Assembly (NCBI GenBank): GCA_019802505.1
Contig: JAFMOC010000006.1
Span: forward strand, 2,665,501-2,729,500
DNA length: 64,000 nt
Direction of reading: 5' to 3'
Source: Corydoras sp. C115
Lineage: Eukaryota; Chordata; Actinopteri; Siluriformes; Callichthyidae
Part shown: positions 47,785 through 60,400 of the stretch, piece by piece
Numbering within the stretch: the first letter of the stretch is position 1
Layout of the letters: every line of letters starts with the position of its first letter
Notes under the pieces: model-generated
Told to the model about the DNA's origin: nothing
Databases searched by the model: none
The model's input: the letters and a program-made list of their open reading frames with translations, nothing else
Position numbers and translations under genes: made by a program

Positions 47785-49355
47785 CCGGATAGCACTAATG
47801 ACAATTGACCCCAGAGAAGAAAATCTTTAATGGTCTTCAGGATGTGCAGCACAAATATTAAACCAATGTTGCATTTACCTATGGCTTGCACTATGCCTTT
47901 GCTAATAGCAGGAGTTAGTTGCCTGATTGTTTGCATTTTAACATATTTAGATGAGGAGTTACCAATGCAAAAGTGCTTAGAACATATAATTTGGCTTCCT
48001 TTTCATACATTTCATTGATATTTTATGATCTTCCATAGTAATTTTTTCTACTAGGCGTCGCAAACATGTAGTTATATGAATGGTAGATTCATTAAATCGG
48101 TATAAAATGTCTTAAAGAAGGCTCTGTGAATAAATTAAACAATTTCTTTAAATTGCAATTACAGGTCAAATGACAACTTCTAATCAAAAAGGATTTTTTC
48201 CTGTGCATTTTACATGTATCCAGCTATGTTAAATACCATGTAAACAGATTATGATAATTTTATGTGGATTTAAATTGCAACATATTTTTTAATGATTTTT
48301 TTGTGGAAAATACATCTGTGAATGAAATCTACACTTAAGTATATAGTAAATATACACTTAAGCACTGAAATGAACTGAAATGAGCAAATAACATGTTTAG
48401 ACATGCAAGATGGAAAGCTACGATTAATACACCCATGTGGGTATAATCTGTATTGTGGGTGTTAAATTAATTAGAAGTAATTAGTGAACAGGTTTTCCAG
48501 GCCAGGTTTCAAAATCATAGTGACACTGAATCACCAATAAATTAATTTGTAATAAATTATACTACATGTAATATAGTTTTATTTATTAAGTAATTTTATT
48601 TATTTGTTTTCTTTAGATTTATATTATTTTCTTTGCATTTTTCTTCCATTTATTTAATGGATCTAAACTCTTGCTACCAGATCGTTAGACCAAAACCTGA
48701 TTATAATGCAACAGTGTTTCAGCTTGCAGAGAACAAGTGTACAAGTGACTGTTTTTATTCACAATTGCACCATGACTCACATTGTTCTTTACAGACTGGG
48801 CACACCTATTACTGTTGAACACTGAAGCACTATAATGGCTACAAGTGGATTTTTTTTTAGATTTTATAGACAAAATGAAGCAAATTTAAAGAGAGATAAA
48901 CCATTTACTTAAAAATGTTAGTTTTCTTGCTGCTGTCTTAGCATCTAAACTGCAATCTTCAAACTAAAAGTATTAATATTTGTTTATCAGTTAGGTTTCA
49001 GGTCTAATCAAATCATTGACACTGCCTAAATAAAAGCATTCAATTTTTTTTATTGGCACTAAATGGATCTTAGTGCACCATTTGACACTGTTGATCCTGT
49101 TAAGTTACTGGAAAAATTGCAAAGCATGTTTTATTTGATGGAATACTATAAGTTTACCTGTGTAAAAATTTAAAAAGAACTATGTTGCATTTTCAGGGTC
49201 AGTTTTTCTTATACGTCTTGAAAGTATGTGACTCTGACTTGTACAAGACTTCACTTGCGCTCCTCATACTTCTCTTCAAACTGCAAATAAAAAAGTTTTT
49301 AAAAAAAAGAAAAAAAAAAGTTCAAAGCAAGGTAAAATGAAACATGACTAAAAAG
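47785..49355. other. Intergenic, nothing recognised
   Basis: AT-rich. No exon or repeat that I can name. Confidence 0.45.
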
Positions 49356-49358
49356 AGA

Positions 49359-49371
49359 TGATGTTGATTTG

Positions 49372-49459
<88 letters not shown>

Positions 49460-49476
49460 ATAACAAATCAACATCA
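49359..49476. repeat. Palindrome with (TA)n core
   Basis: 17-bp arms TGATGTTGATTTGTTAT (49359-49375) and its perfect reverse complement (49460-49476) enclose about 80 bp of TA (49374-49455). The TA core is itself self-complementary, so the whole 118 bp could form one long hairpin or cruciform. It ends about 330 bp before the phgr1 start codon. Confidence 0.93.
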
Positions 49477-49592
49477 GTTATTAGCCCCACCTGCACCCTG
49501 CTGCATGATGGCTGTTTTCAGCACATCTCACTACTAACTCAACCAGTTGTGCCTGTCCATGCCTGTTTATCTACTCCAGGGTGTGGCGACAA

Positions 49593-49648
49593 CATAAATT
49601 CACACAGACCAGAGGATTCTTTCAGAGGCAGACTTGTCAAAGCTGCAG
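49593..49648 (+). promoter_or_regulatory. Possible core promoter and non-coding first exon of phgr1
   Basis: A TATA-like CATAAAT (49593-49599) precedes a segment that ends in a good donor, CTGCAG/GTAAGAG at 49648/49649. The next acceptor, TTAACGCAG (ends 49769), opens the exon with the start codon. The transcription start is not directly visible. Confidence 0.4.
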
Positions 49649-49806
49649 GTAAGAGCAAGCAAGTATTTTATTAAACCCAGTTAAATGTATGCATGCTGCA
49701 CATTTGCTTATTCACTGTGTGTATTAAAGTGATTGTTGATGTATTTACTGTTGCTGTCTTTTAACGCAGTTTCAGACCGGTCATTTTCAGAAGTAATCAA
49801 TTCACA

Positions 49807-50217
49807 ATGAGTGATCCTCAAGGTAATAATTTTCTCTCTGTAATAACTCTCTGTAAAGGACACATTTTCTAAATTCCAAGCTAATGTCTTTGTTTTTTTT
49901 CTCATTTGCAGCACATGTCCCAGAGGTATGTCTTAGTTTCAATTCTCAAAGTTCTCAGCTATAAATATACTACTGAAACAAGAGACAGATATTTTAAGAT
50001 TATTTGAGATGTTAGATTGAGTCTGTTTACTTTATTTGTGCGGCAGGGAGGTCAAGGAGGATGCCAAGGTGAAAAGGGCAAAGGAAAAGGCAAAGAGGGC
50101 CATGGAAAAGGTGAGCATGGACATGGACATGGACCCGGACAAGGACAAGGACACGGACATGGACATGGCCATGGCCCCGGGGAGCATGGAAAAGGCAAAG
50201 GCAAAGAAGGAAAGTGA
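49807..50217 (+). CDS. phgr1: PHGR1-like Gly/His/Lys-rich small protein
   Basis: Coding exons 49807-49822, 49912-49925 and 50047-50217 (donors G/GTAATA and AG/GTATGT; acceptors TTTGCAG and GCGGCAG) give 66 residues. The first ten are MSDPQAHVPE. The other 56 are a low-complexity tract of GK, GH, GQ and GP dipeptides: in the whole protein I count 26 Gly, 10 His, 9 Lys and one Cys. There is no signal peptide or membrane segment. An AATAAA at 50288-50293 closes the gene. Human PHGR1 (82 residues, Pro/His/Gly-rich, intestinal epithelium) lies beside CCDC9B, which matches the neighbour here. Sequence alone cannot prove orthology because the tract is low-complexity, and Lys replaces much of the Pro. 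His-rich repeats could bind metal ions; this is inference. Confidence 0.76.
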
Positions 50218-50287
50218 AGAGCTATAATAGAAGACCCTTTAAAGTCCTTTTCAATGCTCTGTTTTAACTTTGTTTGAACACTCATTT

Positions 50288-50293
50288 AATAAA
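50288..50293 (+). terminator. Polyadenylation signal of phgr1
   Basis: AATAAA, 71 bp after the phgr1 stop codon, followed by a T-rich and TGTTGT-containing stretch as expected for a cleavage region. Confidence 0.75.
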
Positions 50294-50299
50294 TTTTTA

Positions 50300-50806
50300 A
50301 AAAGTTTTTATCTCATGCCTATCTGTTGTTTATTATTTTGGAAATAATTTCACAACCATGAAACATAAACATAAAAAACGGGGTGTGTGTCTATGTGTGT
50401 CATAGGGTTTATGGATTTTGTGCTTTTAATTAAGCAAAACATTTACAAATATACTTCACTTTATGCAGATTTAAACTTTAATAATAGATACTAAATACTA
50501 GAATTAAATTATGTCAGAATTTTATTCATAATTATATTAAAAAAGTGAAAATTGTTTTCACTAAACTGAAAAGGGCATGGATAATGACAGTGTTTTCACA
50601 AACTTCTTATTGCAGTTTAGGTAATAGAAAAAAATAATTTATGGCATATATAAATGGTATAGACCTTGCAATACTTTCATGTTGCCATTTGAAGTTAGAG
50701 TAAACATCAACTTTTAACCATATGTAATTAAAGGTGTAGTTCAGCTTATCAGAGAACTCCAGGATCAAATGTCAGATTGAAGCCATCTTATATATAAATA
50801 TTATAC

Positions 50807-50895
<89 letters not shown>

Positions 50896-51280
50896 AAGAT
50901 ATAGATATATATATATTATAAATTGCGTATAGGCAATCATTGCTGGTTTTACTGAGAATTTTTATTTTTGAGTCTTTCTTCAAAGTGCACTAGCCTTCAT
51001 ATGACATTTTTTGGTACATTTTAAATTAGAATGAACACACTTCTCACCTGCCTTAAAGCTTTTGTCATGACTCATTTATTTGTGTTTATAAAGAGAGTTT
51101 TGTTAAGCAATTTCAAAGCCATTGGCTAATTCCATACATAAAGGCAGTATAAATGAAATGGCTTTAGATAATTGACTTTTAAAAATTAACTTTTTAAATT
51201 CCATTAAAGCATTAATGTGTAATCTGTCAGAATAGGTGTGACATTTAGAAGATTTAGTGTATAACCAAGAGTAACTTGGA
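50300..51280. other. Intergenic with GA microsatellite
   Basis: Holds (TA)n then about 64 bp of (GA)n at 50827-50890, then TA-rich sequence. No gene recognised. Confidence 0.6.
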
Positions 51281-51281
51281 T

Positions 51282-51538
51282 TATTCATTCATGCATTATA
51301 TTCCAGTTAATCGTATATGATGGTCGTGGGGGGGGGGGTTCCCCATGCCCATCCATGCTGGGCAGATACACCCAGGATGAGGTGCCAATCTATCGCTGGG
51401 CACACTCACTCACACAAACACATGTGACAATTTAGAGCATTCAATTTACCTTGAATCCATGTCTTTGGACTGTGGGAGGAAACCCGGAGGACACCCACAC
51501 AAACACGGGGAGACCTTGGAAACTCCACCCAGACGGAG
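51282..51538 (-). mobile_element. DANA/Mermaid-like SINE, head missing
   Basis: Reverse-strand copy from ATTCATGCATTATATTCC to CTCCACCCAGACGG. A G10-type run occurs near 51329-51338. The tRNA-like head is lost. Confidence 0.88.
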
Positions 51539-51544
51539 TTAGTA

Positions 51545-52700
51545 ACTCCAAAAATTCATATCTACAATTCCCAAATGAATAAATAAATATTATTAAAGGC
51601 AAGAATAATGATAAGTAAATAATGAATAATGAGTGTGTTGTAGGCAACAACTCCTAAATTTGTTCCACACACAAACAAAAATAGTCTTTTGTCCATTAAT
51701 ATACTACACATTTCAGTTAGATTCTAGATAAATAATGTATCTTCAAATACAATAATAATGCACAACTCATAGTTCATATACATGTTTTAGATTTAAATAA
51801 GTGAGTGTAATCAGTACATAATCAGATGGAATTTCCAGATGAAGTGGTTTTGACTAGTTTTCATTATAACACCTAAAGTAAGCATATTACCTGTTAAATG
51901 TTTTTCTCTCCCTTTGGTTTATCAATGCCTGCAGGTTGCTAAGCAACATAAAGAGCTACACAACTCGAAGAAGCAGTAGCGTGTCTATTCACCTAATCTA
52001 CAACTAAGATGTATGTCTGAGCAGTAAAATGTAATTATGAAAGACCAGACCCTTTATGCCTGAAGCCATAATCTTAACGCTTGTCAAAAAACATAAGGGT
52101 GTGGACGAATCTTAACCGGTTTTATTTAATTGTGCCCCAAAATATGTATTGACTTGTTTTGGATTTTTGCAAACTGGTATGTTTTTTTATTGTACTTTTC
52201 AGATGTGTACAACTGAAGCTCATTGGCAGGCCTGATATTATGACTAGATTAGAGAAAGCATGGCTATATTTAGGTACTTATTACATTGAGTGCCATTAAA
52301 GAGGCAGTACATGGAATACTAGTGTACAGGGATATTTTAAGTGGTGTTACACACCACCTAACAATACAAATTTACAGCTTAGAATCAATGCAACTACAGT
52401 AGCACATCGATTGACATTTGGAATAAAGAAAGAAAGAAACAAACAAAAAAAACAAACAACAGTTATTCTCAATAGTCTTGACCTGGATAAAAATTGTCAA
52501 GTCATGCATACTCGGCGAAAACTCCAGTATTAAATTAACTTTCATAAAGTTGATTTCAACCCTTTTCAGGATTTATGATTCCACACTCTGCAGAGTTAAA
52601 GAAACCCTTTCAAATTAGTTTAACACTATGCAAGAGTTCCTCATTACTGTGTCAATCTATCTGCACTAAAAATGTTAAAACAAATTCAATCAATTTCAAG
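51545..52700. other. Intergenic, nothing recognised
   Basis: No supported exon. A (GAAA)n/(CAAA)n stretch lies near 52425-52460. Confidence 0.45.
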
Positions 52701-52705
52701 AAAAG

Positions 52706-52935
52706 GGGCGGCATGGTGGCTTAGTGGATAGCATGTTCGCCTCTCGGCGCTGAGGATTCAGGGTCAAATCCCAATCTGGGTGGAGTTTCCATGTTCTCCT
52801 TGTGTCCGCGTGGGTTTCCTCAGGGTTTTCCCGTTTCCTCCCACAGCCCAAAAACAGGGATTTAAGGTAAATTGAATGCTCTAAATTGCCCCATATAGAT
52901 TGCATGTGTGCCCAGTGACAGATTGGCGCCCAAAA
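52706..52935 (+). mobile_element. DANA/Mermaid-like SINE, 3' truncated
   Basis: Head GGGGCGGCATGGTGGCTTAGTGG is present, the B box is degenerate (GGGTCAAATCCC), and the copy stops after GATTGGCGCCC. Confidence 0.9.
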
Positions 52936-53061
52936 CAATTTCTTTACATGCAGACATTCATACTTATACCATTGCACTTGGCAGTACATAATTTATTGTT
53001 TTTAAAAAACAATTTAAGTTTTAGTAAGTCATTAAGAATGAAGTAACACTAGCATGTAAAT

Positions 53062-53150
53062 ATCTCCCAATCTAGGTTTCCATGTTCTCACTGTGTCTGC
53101 AGGGGTTTTCTCCAGGTCTTTTATTTTCGTCCCACAGTCCATAAGCAGCA
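53062..53150 (+). mobile_element. SINE core fragment
   Basis: CCCAATCTAGG, TTTCCATGTTCTCACTGTG and TCCCACAGTCC appear in the SINE order. The rest is missing. Confidence 0.7.
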
Positions 53151-53569
53151 TGTGACCAACTAATGAACAATCCCACTGAAATAAAACATTTTAGGTGTTA
53201 AAATCAACTCAAAGTTTTTTCCCGTGTAAGACAAAAGACCGTTGAACATATTTATTTGGAATTACAGAGATGGTTTAAAGCCTAAAGTAAGATCATTCTT
53301 GTGTCTTAATCTTAATGAACTATTGTATAACAATATTTATTTTTCAATATTGATGAAGTGTGCTGGCATATCCACGATTGTAAAGATACAAAAATAATTC
53401 AGAATAAAATAAAACAAGACAGCTGAACTAAACATCACAAAGGAGACACACCTACTATGTTTTGGCAATATATTTACTGGCACTGGCCTCTGATGATATA
53501 AATAATACTGTGTTCATCTTCCAAATAATAATAAGGAAAAAAAAAAGAGGAGTTTGGTTTCAGTTCGAT

Positions 53570-53575
53570 TTTATT
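53570..53575 (-). terminator. Candidate polyadenylation signal for mthfd1
   Basis: AATAAA on the minus strand about 855 bp beyond the mthfd1 stop codon. Other AT-rich hexamers nearby make the choice uncertain. Confidence 0.3.
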
Positions 53576-54429
53576 CCCATAAACAATGAAACTCATCACA
53601 GTTTCTGATTACATAAGAGAGTTATAAAACAAATTCATATCATTTGTAAATGGATATTATAAATTTATATTTCTTTACCTGTGGTTTCATAGCAAATTTC
53701 AGGAACTATTTAATATTGATTTTCGGTCATTCTTTATGCTAATTAGAGAATCTGATGAACTTTGCCCTTGTTGAGTGGTAATGATATCTTTTTGAAAAAG
53801 TCACAATTATAGATAATTACCATGCATTTAATCAGAAACACATTAGACAACACAATTCATGTATGGAGTCTCATTGGAGAAGAGCAATGTATATAAATAT
53901 GCTTGTAGATTCTGACAAAATGATTCAGGTCAAGTTGGTCGTCATGGTCATGATGCCAGCAAGGTTATTTTGGCTTGATTATGATTCGACACGCTTCCTA
54001 GTGAGAGATATATGAATATTTCTATAACTGCTGAACTAAAATGTTCACAGAAAGGCAACATTGCACGCTTATAAAATGTACTCAGAAGAGGACAATAAAC
54101 GGAAAATGACAGTTCCAAGAATGAAACACCATGTAGTGGTAATTAATTATAATTAATAGTAATACCAGTTTAAATTGGGGTGAGCAAAACCTTAAAATGT
54201 TTAACACTTGAAACCCAGAGGCAGGTGGGCTACAACAGCAGGCCATGGCAGGTTCAGCAGTAAATTTAGTATATAGGTGAAAAAATAAAGTTAAGGTGGA
54301 CAAATTGAACAGGAAAAAAAAATTGTTCTACATACTTCACTTAAGGCTTCGTTAGAACAGTTTGCCAAAAATAAATGACTATCCATTCTAAAGTAGTATT
54401 GAAAATATCTTGCAATCATGGTGTCTCAT

Positions 54430-57400
54430 TCAGAAAAGTCCAACAACTTCTCCAGTGTTGGGGTTTAGATCTATATCGTAGAAACAGGGACGTGTTGGAA
54501 GACCTGGTATGGTTGGCATCTATATTGGAAAAAGTAGCAAAAACAATTCATAATGAAAAACAAGAAAATAATTATACATTTTATATATGCATACATACAT
54601 ATACACACATTATATATATATATATTTATATATAAATATATATATATTTAAATGTTTAGATATGGATGTGACATGTATGGATGGATGGGTGTTTTGATAT
54701 GAGATACCTACATACCTACCGTGTGATCAATTTAATACACAAGTTATTTGTTTTTTTTGTTCTATTGGACTGATATATTTCAGCATGTCAATTTCAAGAC
54801 TGAAAGTCAATTTCAATTTATGAAATTATTATTCAGGGAGACTGTGTGCTCACTTAATAAAAATTAAATAGGAACTGCTGGAGAAGACTACATAATCTAC
54901 TGCTCTACTCTCATTTATACAAAAATGTTTGCCACGGATTAAAGAAATTCTGGGCAAAAATTAATGTTTCAGCAGTGCATCATCTTTTATTCAGTTTAAA
55001 GCATTTGAGCTGATTTTTACTCCTCAAAGAGGAAAGAAATAAAGAGCATTTGTATTAAGCGTTTGTTCAGACAGCAGCTCTTCGGCATGCTCGCTTAATT
55101 TTCTCTCTTGCACATATTGGAAAGGCGCTTTGGAAACCAATTAAAATTCAAAATGCAATCATTCAATCTGACAATAAAGGAAGCTTTTTTACACTGCTTG
55201 CAGAATTATTAGGCAAGTTGTACTTGAGAGGATTATTTTTATTATTGGACAACAACTATGTTCTTAATTAACCCAAAAGACTCAGAAATATCAAAGCTTA
55301 ATATTTTTGGAAGTTGGAGTGTTTTTTTTTTTTTTTAGATTTGGCTATATTAGGAGGATATGTGTTTGTGCAGTTTGTGCAGTTACTGTGCAGAAATATT
55401 AGGCAACTTAATAAAAACCAAATATATACCAATCTCACTTGTTTATTTTCATCAGGTAAACCAATATAACAACAGAAAATTTAGATATAAACATTTCTGA
55501 CATTCAAAAACAAAACCAAATCAGTGACCAATATAGCCAGCTTTCCTTACGATGACACTCAAAAGCCTTCCATCCATAGAATCTGTCAGTTGCTTGATTT
55601 GTTTATGATCAACATTGTCTGGGAGGCTGTGGTGGCTGCTGCATGCACTGTTCAGAGAGCCGTACTGTTTTCCCTCCATGTAGATCTCACATATTATGAG
55701 GGACCACAGGTTCTCTATGGGGTTCAGATCAGGTGAACAAGGGGGCCATGTCATTATTTTTTCTTCGTTTAGACCTTTACTGGCCAGCCATGCTGTGGAG
55801 TATTTGGATGAATGTGTTGGAGCATTGTCCTGCATGAAAATCATGTTTTTCTTGAACGATACAGACTTCTTCCTGTATCACTGCTTGAAGACGGTGTTTT
55901 CCAGAAACTGGCAGTAAGTCTGGGAATTGAGCTTCACTCCATCCTCAAACCGAAAAGGTCCCACAAGTTCATCTTTGATGATACCAGCCCATACCAGTAC
56001 CCCACCTCCATCAGCTGGCGTCTGTGCTGGAGTGGAGCGATCTGCCCGTTACTGATCCAGCCTCAGGCCAATACATCTGGCCCATCAAGAGTCACTCTCA
56101 TTTCATCAATCCATAAAACCTTTGAAAAATCAGTCTTAAGATATTTCTTGGCCCAGTCTTTACGTTTTATCTTATGTTTCTTCAAAGGTGGTCGTTTTTC
56201 AGCCTTCCTTACTTGGCCATTTCCCTGAGTATCGCACACCTTGTACTTTTTGATACTCCAGTAACGTTGCAGCTCTGAAATATGGCTGGTGAATAATGAC
56301 ATCTTGGACAACTGGTGACCAATGACATCTTGGAAGCTTCACGCTTGATTTTCCTCAATTCATGGGCAATTATTTCGCCCCTTTTTGTTCAACAAGCTTC
56401 TTACGACCCTGTTGGCTATTTGCCATGAAACGCTTGAAGGTTCGGTGATTACGCTTCAAAAGTTTGGCAATTTAAAGACTGCTGCATCCCTCTGCAAGAC
56501 ATCTCACAATTTTGGACTTTTCAGAATCCATCAAATCTCTGACACTCTGTAAAAGGAAGTTGCCTAATAATTAAGCACACCTTATATAGGGTGTTGATGT
56601 CATTAGACCACACCCCTCCTTATTACAGAGATGCACAGGTAGTAGGACAACATGTATAAACAGGATGATGTGATCAAAATACTCATTTGCCTAATAATTC
56701 TGCACACAGTGTATAGTAACACTTTTAGCAAGTCATTACTAAAACAAATAGACAGATCCGGCTCACCGTGCCAACAAGCGGGTAGAGAAATCCAGCACCA
56801 ACAGTGGCACGAATATCCCGAATGGGTAGGACAAATCCAGTTGGCACACCCTTCTTTTCAGCATCGTGAGAAAGAGACAGGTGAGTCTTTGCCATACAGA
56901 TAGGCAAATTACTGAAACCCTATAGAGAAAGAAAACAAAGTGTTAATAAAAAAATGGTGATGGTGATGGCGGCACGGTGGCTTATTGGTTAGCACATTCG
57001 CTGGGGATCCAGGTTCAATTCCCAATCTGGGTGGAGTGTCCATGTTCTCCCTGTGGGTTTCCTCCGGGTTCTTTGGTTTCATTCCACAGTCAAAAAATAT
57101 GGATTCAAGGTAAATTAAATTCTCTAAATTGCCCCATAGTGTGGAGGCAAAACATTTTCCCCTGAATGCACAGACACCCAGACATCCCACAGGACACCAA
57201 ACCATCACTGGGCACACTCACTTATGCACTATATGGGGCACTTTAGAGCATTCATTTTACCCCCTCCCAGCCCCAATATAAGATAAGGTGAAAGATAATA
57301 AATTAATGTATTCATTTTGATATGTTTTGTAGAAAAATATACATTATTTTATCATAAATAATTTTTGCAGACAGCAAGAAGCTGGGGCTAGCTGGGGCAA

Positions 57401-60400
57401 GAAATGCAGTGGATGGGGAAACGCAGCAGTGACATGAATGTGCCATAAAAAAAAATAAATAACAGCCAACAATAGTTTAAGCACCCGTACTTCATCCATC
57501 CCATCTCCGATCCTCATTGTGTCCTGCCATGTGATAAAGTGCTTGTAATATCCTATAAAGCATCCAGCCAATGCTATGGTTATGTAGCAGTGACTTTAGT
57601 TACAGTCTCCATGACGGGGCACAATTCTAGAAATTTATTTGCCCCATGGCTTTCCTACTGACATTAATAACATAGGGTTGCACTACTTTCTAGTGAGTGG
57701 TTTTCAGTACAATTTTCTTTTAATTCAAATTGCAGAAATTGTCAGTCACTAATAGACCTTTAAATCAATTTAACCACCTATAAAATGTTAAACAAGTTAA
57801 ATTATGGATACAGTCCCATACCTGTTTTGTGTACAGCTCCACTTTATGCTGTGCCTCTGGCAAGAGCTCAACATCATCTGCCCCATATATCTTCTGCGCT
57901 ATGATTCTTATCTTCTCAACAATGGGAAGCTATTAAAGAAAGATGATGTTATGCCAAATAATGAACATTTAATGAATGAATTGTGCACACGTGCGTCAGC
58001 ACACGCACATACACACTAATTGGTATTAAACTAGCCAGGCCAAATATAAGAAAATATTATAAAAATAATTTAGTTAAAAACTGCAAACGTTGTATAGTTC
58101 TCATGCAATGGCATTAGGAGTAAGTTTTGAAGCTTCAACCCACAATGTTTTGCCACTGCCTGCCAAATAAAGGGCTATTTATTACTGTTGTACATTACAA
58201 GTGTGAAAAAGTAAACAAAAAAATAAAATAAATAAATAAATAAAATAAAAATATTTCAACCATTATTCACATATATACAAGATAATAATAATTAATTTAT
58301 ATTAACTTACCTTTCTTTTGTTTTGTAACAATTATTATTTAAAATGTAATGCCTCTAACACACAAACAACATGGGACAGGGGCACATATGCCACTGTGTT
58401 ACGCCATCCCTGTTTTTATTTCTAATATTTTATTGCTTTGGGATTGAAAAAAAAATGTAGATTTAAATTGTGCCCGCTTTTGCTTGAAGCAAGACAATCC
58501 TTTTCTTTATAATACACTATACATTACCTATAAGAGGCATATCTCCCATATGTCCTGTTTATATAGAATGAGGCCTGAAAATGTCCTGTTAAAAATCCCC
58601 ATGAACTTCCTCTGCAAATGACATAGCAGGTTATGTCTGTAAAATCCTACTTGACATGTTAATCTCAGTTGTATCTGCCTACAGACATCCTCATACCACA
58701 AAAGAGGACGAGTTTTGCACCTTCTGTTAAAATCCTTCTGATTAAGCTTGTTTTTGGAGAAACTTTTTTTTTGACCACAGAACATGTTTTCACTGACGTA
58801 AACGCCATCAATTACCACTTATTGAAATTAATTAAGCAATTAATCAATCAAATCAAGTTAAATCTTTTTGACTTAAAATTTTACCAGACAGTTTGTTGTA
58901 AAAGGACTGAAAATGTGCAGAATTTAAAATGTTACAATATACAATGATTTTATGTGTAATCGTGAATTTACATTTAGCAGATGCTTTTATCCAAAGTGAC
59001 TTAATGAGGAAACAAGTCAGAGGTTAAGGAAAAAACAACTACACTGTTTTAGATCATGTGTTAAACTCATGTCAGTTGCATTATTACCAAAGTCCCAGGT
59101 TACCAAAAACACTGTGCCATAGTGTACACGAAACAATTATGAACATGTATATAGTATTGTATATACCATGTATTACCTGGGTGTCATACAGGAAGTTAAA
59201 GTTACTTGGTGCCTCTGCTGCTTTCTGCACAGCTCTGCCGAGCTCTATGGCTCCAGCGCCCCCATCTGCCCAGTGAGTGGAGGGCACTGCATCGAATGCT
59301 CCAGCCTCTTTTGCCAGTTTACAGATCAGCTGCAGTTCTGAATCAGTATCTGTCCTTTAATCGAACATGCAGACCATCAAAAAAAACGACTTAACATAAA
59401 TTGTAAAAGAATTATCTTAAATACTTACTTAAAAGCATTAACCGCTACAACGACTGGCACACCAAAGTGCTTTGCATTCTCAATTTGCTTTCTCAGGTTA
59501 GAGCAGCCCTTTTCTAACAGCTCAAGGTTCTGGAAGACAGCAATACCAATAAAAATTAATCTAGTCTCATGGCATAGAGATGTAGAAACATATGACTGTT
59601 ATTATTATTATTGTTTTAAGCCAGTCAGTCAGTGTATAAAATCAGTACCTCTTCAATGTATTCTTTGGGTAAAGGGATGCCTGCAGTGACCTAAATGCAA
59701 AAAACACACAATATTGCATAAAAACCCTTTTATACTTAAAAAGTACATTGGTTTGCTCATTTACATATCTTGCTATTAATAAACAGGTAGCAAAGTTTTG
59801 CTAAATGAAAAACAACATAAATGCACTCCTACAAGTCACTAATTAATTTATCAGTCACCTAAAATTTAGGTGCCTTTATTAATATAACCAATACATATTT
59901 AGAAAGACACCAATAAATCTTCATGTAGTGGTGCTGGAATATTTTTTTAACCTTTTAAAATTAATTGCATTTACAAGTTACATTTACCTTGTATTTCTGC
60001 AAACTGTTTAGAATGTTATATTTTTTACATTGATGAAATTTTAAATACTATTTATATTTCATTATGATCAGAAGTATTAATAAAGCGGTGTATGAAAGCT
60101 GTTTTATAAATTGGTAATAAATGCAGACAGGGTTGATGGTGGTCATGTGATTTCTTGATTATATGATTCATGGTGGTGGGTTTTTGGAAATCAGGTATTA
60201 AGTTCTCTGCTGAGGAGTTTTTCCACCAAGTCTATTAACAGCTCATCTGTTATTTTGTCCTTAGGTGCCATAAGGGATCTAATGTTGTAATAGGTGCTGT
60301 ATTTGTGTTTGACAGTTCATGTTGTGCATTCTACAGATATGCCACACTGCTTTTGAAGAGTATTGTTTTTGATGCTGGATACAGAGGTTTTTCCTGTTTG

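Noticed and set aside
50036..50285. Alternative frames over the phgr1 last exon (Lys/Asp-rich on plus, Pro/Cys-rich on minus)
   Set aside because: Shadows of the repeated GGNCAN-type codons; only the Gly/His/Lys frame joins the upstream exons in phase.
54082..54303. Candidate last exon of mthfd1
   Set aside because: Its translation does not match the conserved C terminus; the true last exon is 54430-54519.
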